Shown one piece after another: positions 48,976 through 59,313 of a stretch of DNA of 64,000 bases. Every line of letters starts with the position of its first letter. Position 1 is the stretch's first letter. Under the pieces are notes generated by a model. The model made no database searches and had not been told where the DNA came from. It saw only the letters and a list, made by a program, of their open reading frames with translations. Made by a program: the position numbers and the translations under genes. The DNA is from Halichondria panicea (lineage: Eukaryota > Porifera > Demospongiae > Suberitida > Halichondriidae): positions 3,238,001 through 3,302,000 of the forward strand of contig NC_087390.1 in assembly GCF_963675165.1 (NCBI RefSeq), given 5' to 3'.

Positions 48976-49225
48976 GCTCTAAATGACAGTTCTTCCTGGA
49001 TACCAAACACATCGAGGAGGTTGCATGAAAAAAGTGTGCGAGCCACAAGGTAAACACGACATTAATAGACATGGACCTGATTTATGATCAGTTGCATGGT
49101 CTCTAGTCAGGGAATGGTCGGTGTGACCCCCCACAAAGCTATGAATTGGGCAGATCCACAAAGTGCCGACTAACTCGACTAACTCGACAATCTCACACAC
49201 ACACACACACACCCACACACCCACA

Positions 49226-49288
<63 letters not shown>

Positions 49289-50149
49289 TGTGCACATCAT
49301 ACCCTTTCTTGGGGCAGTTACACCATCGTCTGACCCAAGTGTTACAGAGGTTACTGTAAACAGAATACAATGTACATCGTGAACAATGTCACAGTTTCAC
49401 ACTAACCTAGAGGGGGGTCACTAGCTGTAGCATTAGATGATTAATTCAGTCAATATAGATGCATTGAAAGGGAACGACAAATTAAAATTTTGAATCACAT
49501 ACAATGTATGATGTAATCTATTTTGGTGTTTACTCTAACTCACTTGTCCGCAAAAATTCTTGTTGTACACACTGTTAGAGTCGTTGTAACAACAGCCTGG
49601 CTTACTTACTAGTAGCCAACAGAGGCACAGCCCCAAATGGTAGGTGGGCGGGGTAATCCCCATGAATGATGAGAGTGTGAGACAGGAGCGGGTTGGACCT
49701 GTGTAAGGAGGGTGGTGTGTGTGTGTGTGTGTGTGTGTGTGTGATAGTTGTATGTCAAAACTAACAAATGCATTCAGTAGCTCTAAAAGCGCATGGATCC
49801 TCCTTGCCAGTCCTAACCCTAATACACACAAATGAAGCACAAGGATTAATTATATACATGTACTAGGGGTTATTAACTGTACAGTATATGTCAACAAATA
49901 CCCCCCAGACACCACCACCCTTGCCATCACTCTAATACCTTAAATTGTAGGAGCTAGGTGTATGAGTGTGACATAATGGCTATAATTATACAACCTAAAA
50001 ATAGTAAGGGTTTTCCTCTGTGCTCATTCAGCTAACCACACTTACCACTGAGCTCAGCTAAAAAACCCACAAAGCTGACAATATAAAAGGCTACACAAAC
50101 AGAAAGCTATTCACAAGCTCTCACCAAGTTGAGCAACAGTGCAACCAGC
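48976..50149. repeat. Microsatellites and upstream region of the FHA gene
   Basis: A CA run with C interruptions at 49193-49286 and a TG run at 49714-49743. Open frames through both are His-Thr or Cys-Val repeats. The 150 bp before 50150 match 56640-56780, so they are the duplicated promoter/5' UTR ('gaaagctattcacaagctct'). Confidence 0.7.
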
Positions 50150-51831
50150 ATGGAAGATTCCTCTCACAACCCAACAAGCGAGCCGTCCAGCGTATTCCTG
50201 CAGGAACAAGAGCCAAATCAGGTTTGTAAACCCTGTATAATAGAGGTTAATTAATGACCTGTCGCAGAGTTCTAACCACAGCCCAGGAGGAATCTTGCCT
50301 GAAACAGGTAAATTATTAAAGTGTATTTGCAATCACAGTTCGATTACTAATGGAACGGTAGGTTGAATATTGTAATAGGCATTTACGGCATGTTTTACAA
50401 TACTATCGCTATAGACACGCCCAGATACCATCTCCTATTTTTCTGTATTTATATAGCCAAACATGAACAGTAGTATTTTATGTGCATATACCATCACAAG
50501 ATACAAAGATATTACTGACATATGCCCCTACATTGAGTTCAAATATGGTAAACGATGATTGTTATTAACCCGAGGCGCGTAGGCGGGCCACAAGTTATAG
50601 TCCGGTCTGTCTGTCTGTATATATTCTGAGTCTGCTCACTCTGATACCTTCTGATAATGTCAACCAGAAAGACTAACGGCAGAGCGTAATTAGACTTTGA
50701 GCACCCAATCAGCGAGCCTTTTGCGAGTGCTCTCCCAGGACAAGAGTATCTCCCAAAACGTAGAATATACACCCCCGGTATATTTCGACTATTTCCTCAA
50801 AGAGGGTGAGTCGATTGTACATACTCTGTGCATGTGTGTGCGTGTGTCCCCGATTTTCTATACACACATAATTATATGTACAACAGGGGATAACTTGGTA
50901 GGACGTGGGGAGGATTGTGATGTGACACTCTCCAATGGGTCCCTCTCCCGGAAACATGCACAGATACTTGTGGAAAAGGGTTCACACTTTATAAAGGATC
51001 TTGGAAGTCGGAATAAGACGTTCAGGCGAAAGGTGGTATTGCAAATCATACATACATGTACATGCATGTAAGACAGTTAGATTATTATAGCAGAGAACTC
51101 AGTAAGCTAATCTAATGTTTGACCGCTCGTTAAATGATTATTGAGCGACAAGACAAAAATGTAACTTACACTGAGGTGTAATTGTAGTGATGTGCATGTC
51201 ACTCCCTCCCACCTCCCAGGTGGCCCTCAAGCCTAACATCTATTATGAGCTGACGGACGGAGTGCAGGTGACGTTGGCCAATATCACTTGTTACTACCTC
51301 ATAGGAAACGGGCCGGAGGAGGCAGCCAATGATGAACGAGAAGGTAACTCTTCTATGCTCCAGTAGGTTTTTGGTGAACTATATGGTTTGTCCTAGTTTC
51401 AGAGGAGAGTGAAACCAGTACAGTGTTGTATGGCCCCAGTGAGGCTCAAGAGAGTGTGGAGGACTATGATTACAACTATGAGGAGGAGAGCCCTCAACCT
51501 CAACCACCAATTGGTGAGTGCTATACAACAAATATATGTACGTATAGGAGATTACTTGAGTGGTAGCTTTAATGTCTACGAACATTGACATAATTATGTC
51601 TCGACCGCACGAGGACTACGGCATAAAGCTGACTGTGTCCGTGTGTGTGTGTGTATTCCAGCTCTGTAACTGCTCAACGCAAAAACAAAAACTTGGCGTA
51701 CTTCAAACCAATTGTATTTCCTTCCAGCAACAACCCTTTCAGTTTGCCGCACCCCCACCTCCAACCGTAAGGCCTCGGCCTCAGCCACTGAGACGTCTCA
51801 AGTGCCTGCTGCTAAGAAGCGGCGTAAATAA
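50150..51831 (+). CDS. FHA-domain nuclear protein
   Basis: Six exons by splice signals and phase: 50150-50221, 50739-50805, 50887-51032, 51220-51343, 51397-51513 and 51728-51831; 209 residues. The ATG at 50150 (MEDSSHNPTSEPSS) is shared in position with a duplicated 5' end at 56779. The FHA domain has GR at 52-53 (NLVGRGEDCDVTL), SRKH at 67-70, DLGSRN with Asn88, then VALKPNIYYELTDGVQVTLA. These are the phosphothreonine-binding residues of FHA folds. The tail is acidic (VEDYDYNYEEESPQPQPP), then Ser/Thr-rich, ending in a basic PAAKKRRK, a likely nuclear localisation signal. FHA proteins read phosphorylated partners, often in the DNA-damage response; this one most recalls the N-terminus of MDC1, but that link is weak. 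The first junctions are least sure: a possible extra exon ending at about 50309 exists. Confidence 0.75.
50567..50615 (+). repeat. Single unit of the CCCGAGGCGCG repeat in an FHA-gene intron
   Basis: 'cccgaggcgcgtaggcggg' followed by 'agttatagtccggtctgtct' matches the unit tandemly repeated at 63474-63778. Confidence 0.7.
51600..51680 (+). repeat. Family A fragment in the last intron of the FHA gene
   Basis: 'gcacgaggactacggcataa', a short GTGT run and 'ctgtaactgctcaacg' match the family copy at 9390. Confidence 0.6.
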
Positions 51832-52904
51832 CCTTATACCTGAGCTCCCATATTGTACATTGTATATATGCATGTACATGCATGTACTTGCTCACATTGT
51901 TGTTTTCTTGCATTGTGTACAGGGTCACTGTTAAGTACACAACCACATAAAGTATTTTAAAGCATGTTACTGAGTGTCAGAGTCTATGCTCATATGCATG
52001 AGGAGTTCTAATGTTGGGAAAGCATCCGTAGTTCGTGTGTATACTGTTTTTGGGTGCCTCTCGAGAAAGGGCGTGGCAGCATTTGCAAAGATGTGGTGTA
52101 CTACTTATCCTCTCAACAATTTATTGCTAGAATTCAGGTTGCTATAGTGGGGGATATTTGTAAGGGAATTTCCTCCTAAAGACCCTACCTAATTAGGTAA
52201 CTAAAGTACGTATAATTATAGCCTGGATAATAGGTGGTAGGTTAAATACACATGGAACTTGTACACTAGCTGTTAGAGGAAATCTGAAACACTTACCACG
52301 AGGTCATTCGCTTTATGTTCCTATTCTTTGATATCATCCTTAGCTGCTTCATTCTCATATCACTGCTCCCCATGAACTCTACCTGTATGGTCAGATGGAG
52401 AATCAGAGTACTTTCTAACACACACTCAAAACACTACCAGGAACTAATTATACATTGTAACACTGCATGCAATACACTTCTTGCTTCTAAGCCCGCTATA
52501 CTCACCTGTTGAGCTGGTTGGGAGGGTGGCTGCTTCGAGTTTACTTTCAGCTTATTTGGAGGGACGTGCAAGAACCGACGGTCATGGTACATGCTTTTTC
52601 TTTTGTATCAGGCCGATTGGTATGATGCTATACATACATGTATGTATTTGACTCATGTCTTGTAGGTGTAGGGTATAATGCAGATTTGTAACTTCCTTAC
52701 TCTGGGTTGCCACTCGTACTCGTACTTGGCAGTCGAGGTCAAAGTTCAAGAAAACGCACATGATACGCAATAATACGCAATAATACCCCCCCCCACAATA
52801 ATAATGATACACATGATCAGACAGAATAAGCTAAAAAGTAGCTCTACTGACTTAGTAGGAAATACATACTTGTATAAGTGTAGTGTATAAGCACTCTGTT
52901 TGTG
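51832..52904. other. Intergenic, no gene recognised
   Basis: 3' region of the FHA gene. 52285-52340 ('cacttaccacgaggtcattc') matches 48424-48480, part of the larger duplicated material. A C9 run lies at about 52786. No coding feature. Confidence 0.4.
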
Positions 52905-54160
52905 TGCTTACGCCCAGTGCAAGAAAGGGAGCACCACTGAAAAAGTGGATACATGTACGTACCCAATAGTGTCCAATTGACGGACTAGATGTACATAGAA
53001 TAATGTTACAGAGGCATTTGCAACTATCTTTGACTGCCCATAACAAAATGTATTCAAAACAGGCTGGCATTCTTTTAAAATAAAGCACGTACGTTTTCCC
53101 AGCTGTCCGGTAAGAGCTGATGCTGGCGATGGGTCCCAGTGGCCATCAAACTGGAGAGAGATGCCAGGCTTGCTCCCGTGTCTCTGGCCCTGTGCACACT
53201 CCTCACTGTCTACAATGAACTCAGTCTGTGAACCAGAAGAAAACACCGATAATTTCTCAGCATTTAGAGAGATTTTTAGGGAGGTAGATACGTAACTACT
53301 GAAGCCTCTCAAAAAAGAGAGGTGGCAGAGGTTGTTTAGACATTACATGTCAGCATTGCACAAAGTTTAAGTGGTCTACATAAAACGGACACCTTCGGGG
53401 AACAAAGTTTTGGCTTTGATAATCACTAGTACGTGCATGTATATATACGCTCAATAGGTACTTTTTTTACCCATTACATGTCCTGTATGCCCAATAGTAA
53501 CTCAATCTCTTATTTACACCCCAATAGGTGCTAAGTCAGGTACGTACACATGTAGTAAAGCTGACCTGAACTTTCCGAAGGAGTCAATCACTTTTTTCTG
53601 TGTAAGGACAGGAAAACATTATAATTACAAAAACAAAAAAACACGTGCAGCACTGACGTAGCACGCACATAAACACATAAACAGCTAAGGAGAGAGCCAG
53701 TGTTTTCTTGGCTTGCTAGCTAAAGCTCTAATACAAGTGAGGTGGAACAGTAACAGCATGCAGTTCACACTATCTGCAGTGGAGTTACCTGGCAGCAGTC
53801 TCCAGTATTGATATCCTGCCACGCCGTCATTCTCAATCTGGGCGGCCATACTCTTGCTACATGTACCTCCACCTGGTGTTACGCAACCTCATTGGTCAGA
53901 TCCATGAGAAGGCGTTGTATGGAGAAAATGTTGCTGGACAGGTGTGCTTGAGCTGCAGAAAAGTGCGACAAAAACCCATACACTTACAGTAACGGACGAT
54001 CGATCAAGTCGATCATCCATCATTGGTATAGCCCAGAAGGTCGAATACAAGACCTTTTCGTCCCTAATGTTTATTGTGCCGGGACTCATCAGTGGACTGC
54101 ACGCGCACGCGCACTCAGTAAGTGTACTTTGGTCACACTATTAGCGGTTTCTAGAACTAA
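52905..54160 (-). repeat. Segmental duplication, second copy of 46.0-47.96 kb material
   Basis: 52950-53815 matches 46990-47960 including the exon-like segment (53093-53225, minus). 53894-54120 matches 46060-46265. The order of the two blocks is swapped relative to the first copy while orientation is kept, which points to a tandem array that was later rearranged. Confidence 0.65.
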
Positions 54161-55183
54161 TAAATAATTACTTGAATCCAGTGTAATTTAATTTTGATTG
54201 GAAAGTGGTCATGGCAATAGGCAAATGGACTAAGTGTACATGTAGTTATGGTCCAACAGGCTGTGGCTGCATGCATGTGTCTAATTGGAATGTTGTGGTC
54301 TACCTAACATGAATATAGATTGCCTTATTATGCCATAAGCCATGTATAAAATTGTTTCATGTACAGGTACATGTTTTTGAATTATGGAAATACCAGCTAT
54401 TATTTAGTAGCATTTTTGAGAGCATGTTCAATTCCTAAACTAATAATATTGATGCAGTAGCTCTCAGAATTACCTTTTCAATGAAATCTACGAATACAGT
54501 GCCTGTGTAGATCTACTGTTGTGCTCTCTAGCAAGCTCAAGTGAACTCGAATATTGTAAGCTGTTAATGGAGACAGCAACTATAACTAACACAAGACTGC
54601 TCTCCATAGTAGCCTATGTACAGTAAAACCACTAGGTTTGGTGAATTTCAAGCTATTGAGCCGGGATCCTCGTGCTGATCCATAATTTTAGAAGAAATGC
54701 CATGCACATCGCAAAGGTTTTTCACCAGCAAAATATTCTAATACTTAACCTGCCATCGACTCATTAATGGGTGCCGTGCACTGCGGCTATCGGAAACATA
54801 AAGTTGCCAAAATCGAGGCATGCCCTAAAGCGCAAGTTTTCGCCCGTGTTTTGGCGCGCCCCCCTCGCCCAAACGTGTATGGATTTCTTTAACCGGGCCC
54901 TTGCCTTGTTTCGGCACTTACAAGTTTTGAGCACCCCGAAACGTTATTTGGCGGGTAGCCGAGGGTGTACGCTACAGTTGGGTACCAACCTCGTCATGTC
55001 CTGATATAGGTAGGTGTAGTCCTGCAGATCCGAGAGTACTTTGTGACTGCCGAAAACATCAAGGAGGGATCCCCTGCACACTCTGACCATTACTTGAAAA
55101 GGGGGAGGGGTTTCACGAGGGTATTGGGTGTGGCTGGGTGGGTTACCAATGGGGAAAGGGGCTGAAATTGAGGTAAGAGCTTG
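54161..55183. other. Intergenic with a GC-rich patch at about 54770-54960
   Basis: The patch ('ttttggcgcgcccccctcgc') is much richer in G+C than its surroundings. Opposed open frames at 54771-55004 (plus) and 54944-55261 (minus) cover it and the following DNA. Neither shows a domain I recognise. No splice context was convincing. Confidence 0.35.
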
Positions 55184-55235
55184 TAACCTACCCCCCACAG
55201 ACTGTTCGTTCCGAACAGTCTGTGGGGGTAGGTTA
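55184..55235. repeat. Near-perfect palindrome, 24-25-bp arms
   Basis: The left arm (taacctacccccc...ctgttcg) and right arm (cgaacagtctgtgggggtag and on to gtta) are inverse complements except one extra C, with a 3-base loop. It could form a cruciform or RNA hairpin. Confidence 0.8.
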
Positions 55236-55534
55236 TATAGTAATAGCTGATCCACACTCACAAAAAATATAAAATGCTATAAATGTGTAGGAGGTGTGTA
55301 CCTCAAGTTGTGGAGTGCCCCCTAGTTTGATAGTGGTGGGGGCGTTAGAGGGTGTGGTGTCCATAGAGGTGTCGACCCCGCTCCCTTCTGACGAGACCCC
55401 ACACAAGCACTGTCCACGCAGTAATGGACAGGTGGAGACTTGATGAGACGCTCCTCAATCTGTACAATAGGGGAGGAGGACACATTGTCAGAGAAACCAA
55501 TCACACTTGTATCTGAGCACATCATTATGCCCCA

Positions 55535-55800
55535 GTGCACATGCGCAAGCGAGCTATACGGTAGTGTGTCTGTGTGTGTAGACTGCTACAGCCGCTAAAG
55601 GATCAATGAAGTGCAAATAAGAGTTTCTATAGGCTTCTAATCATGTTTTCTTGGATTTTAATTCGTGGATTTATAAAATAAAGCTTCATTCTCGAGTTAT
55701 GGCTAGTTTTGCTCACTTCGAGTGCCATTGCAGCCTTTTCAGAAGAGTTCGTAGCAAAACCTGTTCACTGAGTGTTGCTACTCTACTTAGTAGTTAGCTC
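55535..55800 (+). repeat. Family A repeat, long copy
   Basis: Matches 1206-1510 almost throughout ('gagtttctataggcttctaa', 'ttcgtggattt', 'cattgcagccttttcagaag') but with a much shorter TG run. Confidence 0.8.
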
Positions 55801-56640
55801 TGCACTAGAACGCTAGCTATTGGTAGCTGCAAGAGTGAGAAAAGAGCTGCAAGGCTCGCTGACTTGCAGCCATTAATTTTAGACTTAAACTTTTGGCATT
55901 GATCTTTTTTAACAACACAATCACCATCGATCATTACCCACTAATAATCATGATCAATGTTTGCTTTATGTTATGTAGCTTTGGCACCTCCACCGAGGCA
56001 TCAGCACCTACGGTGCTTTCATTGGAAAGGTAATTCTGAGAGCTACTGCATCAATATTATTAGTTTAGGAATTGAACATGCTCTCAAAAATGCTACTAAA
56101 TAGGTGTGAGGCTCTACTTTAATTAAATAGGGATAAATACCTTCATTAGCCTTCATTATGACTAATCACAGAGCCTGTGTGTGGGGGGGGGGGGAAGTTG
56201 TGTACAGTATGCACACCTTGCACGTAGGGGTGGTCCCAATATCGTCTCCTGCATAATCAAGTGATCCCTGTGGCTAGCCGTCAGTCGTGTCTAAGCCGGG
56301 TGCCCTCAGCTGGGGGGGGGGGATATTTAGCAACACAGTTCAATATGTACAGTACATTAGGTATAAAGCCTGTTGTGTGTGTAGGGAGGGGGGGGGCTAT
56401 GTACAGTACATTCATGTACATACATGTAGGAAGTGATGAAGCAAAGTGGTATCACAACCTAAAAATAGCTAACCACACATTACAGGGTTATGCTAAGTCC
56501 TGGTAGAACAAGATAGATCTTGAATAGAAATTGAGCAATAATTTAGAACCACAATGTATGTGCTGGACATGATGAAGCATGATGTATGATAAAAATAGTA
56601 AGGGTGCTGGACATGATGAAGCATGATGTAATAGTAAGGG
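55801..56640. other. Intergenic repeats upstream of the FHA 5' duplicate
   Basis: 55975-56030 ('ttggcacctccaccgaggca') recurs at 2087-2130. 56235-56330 ('tatcgtctcctgcataatca', 'gtggctagccgtcagtcgt') recurs at 62328-62410. G-runs lie at 56180, 56310 and 56390. 'gctggacatgatgaagcatg' is repeated at 56560 and 56607. No gene recognised. Confidence 0.5.
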
Positions 56641-56778
56641 GCTGGTGGTCATACTAACCACAGAAACCACAGAGCTCAGCTATAAAGGTTACACAGAACA
56701 GGAAGCTATTCACATCTCACCAAGTTGTATCAGAGAGCAAGATTTCAGTGCAAAGCAAGATTTCACAGTGCAATCAGC

Positions 56779-57103
56779 ATGGATGAAGAGGTTTGTACCC
56801 TGTAAAATAGAGTGGCATGTGAACACATTATTTTGTCACAACAAGTATACGTAATGTACACTTTCCGATAATTATTATTAATTAGAAACTTGAAGAACAG
56901 GCCAGGCTGCCAGAGTACGACTCGGCCTCTACTCCAAAGATGCGAGAGATACAGGTGAGAATTTTTATATGCTAGCAAATACCAAATATACACCCATAAT
57001 AATTGCAATGACTCGCTCACCTTCACAGGAGGAGAGTGCCTTTGACCTGTCGCAGAGTCCTAACCACAGCCTCACTCCAGAGGAGGAATCTTACCTGAAA
57101 CAG
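56779..57103 (+). CDS. Duplicate of the FHA gene's 5' end: three short exons
   Basis: Promoter-side identity with 50000-50150, then ATG at 56779. Exons 56779-56790 (MDEE, donor GTTTGT as in the FHA gene), 56886-56954 (KLEEQARLPEYDSASTPK ...) and 57029-57103 (EESAFDLSQSPNHSLTPEEE then SYLKQ, donor GTAAGC), all phase 0. The last exon resembles 50262-50309 of the FHA gene with an 8-bp length difference. No FHA domain follows. Instead an acceptor TTTCTTTAG at 57226-57234 leads in the same phase into the transposase-like frame starting 57235. So this is either a truncated paralogue or the 5' end of a host-transposon fusion transcript. Confidence 0.5.
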
Positions 57104-57186
57104 GTAAGCAATCACAGTACGAAACTCATGTGCATCTTTGTAGGATTGCAATTCTGCACAGAAGTTTAACACTATTTGTATATTGT

Positions 57187-57215
57187 GGTACCTACTCTTC
57201 CATATTATAATGACC
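57187..57215 (+). repeat. 29-bp direct repeat, left copy
   Basis: 'ggtacctactcttccatatt' plus 'ataatgacc', repeated exactly at 63409-63437, 6.2 kb away, beyond the transposon and its 3' DNA. Confidence 0.85.
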
Positions 57216-58439
57216 ACACGCGTGGTTTCTTTAGCAAAAATTCCACATTCACCGTACGAAACTACTTCAACGGAGCACTGCTATATTTTATACATCTGTG
57301 CCAAAAAGGCATCATCAAAGAACCGCTGGCACATCTAAGTCAGCTGAAGGGTACAGTGCAACACAATTGATGAATGTGGCACGCACAGAGGGTTTGAACA
57401 TTGAAGTCCACTGGCAAGATGGCGACTCTTCTTCTAGCAAACGTGTCTTAAAAGTGTTTCCCGGTGCCAAAATCATGTTGTGCGGAGGTCATGCTGCAAA
57501 GTCTCACCTCAAGCTACTGATGGTTCGAGGCAAGCAAAAGAAGTTCACTGCCGCACTACGAGACAGGGAGAAACATTTTTTTCCAGAAGTTGTTAATGTC
57601 GAGTGTCACTGCAAATCCAAAAATTGTAAGGCAGGATGCGGATGTCTGACAGACGTGTTCTGCCAGCGTTCGAGAAATAGCTTCTCCACCATACTGTCGA
57701 CCTGCGAGTCTGCCGTTGACTTCTCAAGATGACTCAGTCATCTAACACACCACGTACAGGATGAGCACCAATGGGAGGAAGAACAAACATGTGAAAAACA
57801 CTATCTAACCACCTGTAAAGAATGCGAGTTCGAATCTGACGGCGTGGTTGCTCGACAGTGTGACTTTCACCCCCTTACACTATGTAACTGCGGCAAGTGT
57901 GCCGATAAAAATCACCACGAGTGTGAAGGGAAACTGTATCGTACAAAAGAGGCATTACGTTGCCCCTTTCACCTACTAGCATACAAAATTGAGTGCCTGA
58001 CGAGAACAAAAATGGCCGACAAGCTAGTCCACCCCATCCTGAAGCGTGGCCACTCCAATTGGCTCGAGAGTTCACACAGTGTTCTGATACGATTTAGACA
58101 AAAGCACGTATTCTTAGAGAGGCTCCATTACATTGTCTCAACCAACCTCGGCCTATTGCAAGCCAACATGACACACGAGTATCAACAACAGGGGGCTGAC
58201 TATCACTGGAAAACCGAGCTCTACAAAAAAATGAATCTACCATTGTACAAAGGTGTACAAGAGGTGTTGTCCAAGCAAAATCAACAGAGGAAGAAAGTAC
58301 TTGACGGAGTCAAAACAGAAAAGACCAAAAAACGACGAGTGCAGCTGAAGAAGCTAAGAGTGATAGATCGACAGCAACGCATTGTCTGGACAGACCAACA
58401 TGGACGTGACACATACGGAAAAAAAGCAACCAAGACTGC

Positions 58440-58665
58440 GTCCAGCCCTAAGAACAAAAAGCCAAGAGCCAAGAAACAGAGCAAAGACCAAGACGCTCAC
58501 AGCCAAAAGCCAAGAGCCAAGAAACAGAGCAAAGACCAAGATGCTCACAGCCCTAAGAACAAAAAGCCAAGAGCCAAGAAACAGAGCAAAGACCAAGACG
58601 CTCACAGCCCTAAGAACAAAAAGCCAAGAGCCAAGAAACAGAGCAAAGACCAAGACGCTCACAAG
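58440..58665 (+). repeat. In-frame coding minisatellite, 57-bp unit, four copies
   Basis: Units encode KKPRAKKQSKDQDAHSPKN; the second lacks three codons. Copies are almost identical at the DNA level, so recent expansion or homogenisation. It makes a strongly basic segment. Confidence 0.9.
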
Positions 58666-59301
58666 GATGGACAGGACAGCAGTAACAACTCAGACTACGC
58701 AAGTGAGGAGTTTGATATGGACACGTTTGAAGATGACATCCTCAGTGGGTGCATTTGCGGTGCTAATGGAAAAGCTCACAAACGATACTGTCCCATGAAC
58801 CCCAAAAACTATCACAGGGAAAAGAATCCCACCCGCCCTTACAACAAAAGGCTCAACCTGTCGCGCACTTTCGGTGATGCATATGCCAGAATACACTACG
58901 ACGATGTCCCAGACGAGCATAACGTTGTCACTCCTGATGGTGATGCACATACCAAAATAAACGACTCAGACGTAGAGTGTTACGACGGTGTCCCAGATGA
59001 GCCTGATGGTGATGACTCAGACATAGAGTGTTACGACGGTGTCCCAGACGAGCATGATGTTGTCACTCCTGATGGTGATGCACATGTACCAATGACTGAC
59101 GTAGACAGTGACCATGAGATCCCAGACGAGCATGTCAGTGCTCACAAACACATCAGCGAACCACACATCAACGATCGAACCAATGCAGCACAACCCGAAC
59201 CACAAATCAACGTAGACAAGACGGACAGGCTAGAAGTTGGCATGTACGTTTATCTTCACAGCAGCCGTTTTGGAGAGCAGCACCTTCTCTGTCGGATTGC
59301 T

Positions 59302-59313
59302 AAAAAAAAGTAG
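59302..59313 (+). promoter_or_regulatory. Candidate -1 frameshift site A AAA AAG directly before UAG
   Basis: A8 followed by G then TAG. In the transposase frame it reads AAA AAA AAG TAG. A one-base backward slip gives KKVGN and continues into the Ulp1-PHD frame. The heptamer has the X XXY YYZ form of a slippery site. A 1-nt mutation or assembly error in the A8 run is an equally simple explanation. Confidence 0.4.

Larger units (their letters stand above)
57235..59313 (+). pseudogene. Transposase-like ORF with one in-frame TGA
   Basis: A single frame runs from the splice-acceptor-like site at 57234 to TAG at 59311-59313, broken only by TGA at 57730-57732. Before the TGA: LNIEVHWQDGDSSSSKRVLK with an acidic 'DGD' (candidate catalytic Asp) and MLCGGHAAKSHLKLL, then a Cys cluster (CHCKSKNCKAGCGC). 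After it: QCDFHPLTLCNCGKCADKNH and RGHSNWLESSHSVLIRFRQK, where the Glu in an H-x-N-x3-E setting is the likely third catalytic residue. The order resembles RNase H-fold transposases of animal KDZ/Mutator-like elements. The C-terminal third is low-complexity: basic 57-bp repeats, then acidic VPDEH/DGDAH repeats. No good ATG starts the frame upstream of the core, so a spliced start is plausible. The TGA probably inactivates it. Confidence 0.65.

Noticed and set aside
49146..49382. His-Thr and Cys-Val repeat frames
   Set aside because: CA/TG microsatellite.
50739..50805. Alternative frame RIYTPGIFRLFPQR leading into the FHA domain
   Set aside because: Looks FHA-like, but splice phase would create a stop in the next exon (GGATAA); the other frame joins cleanly.
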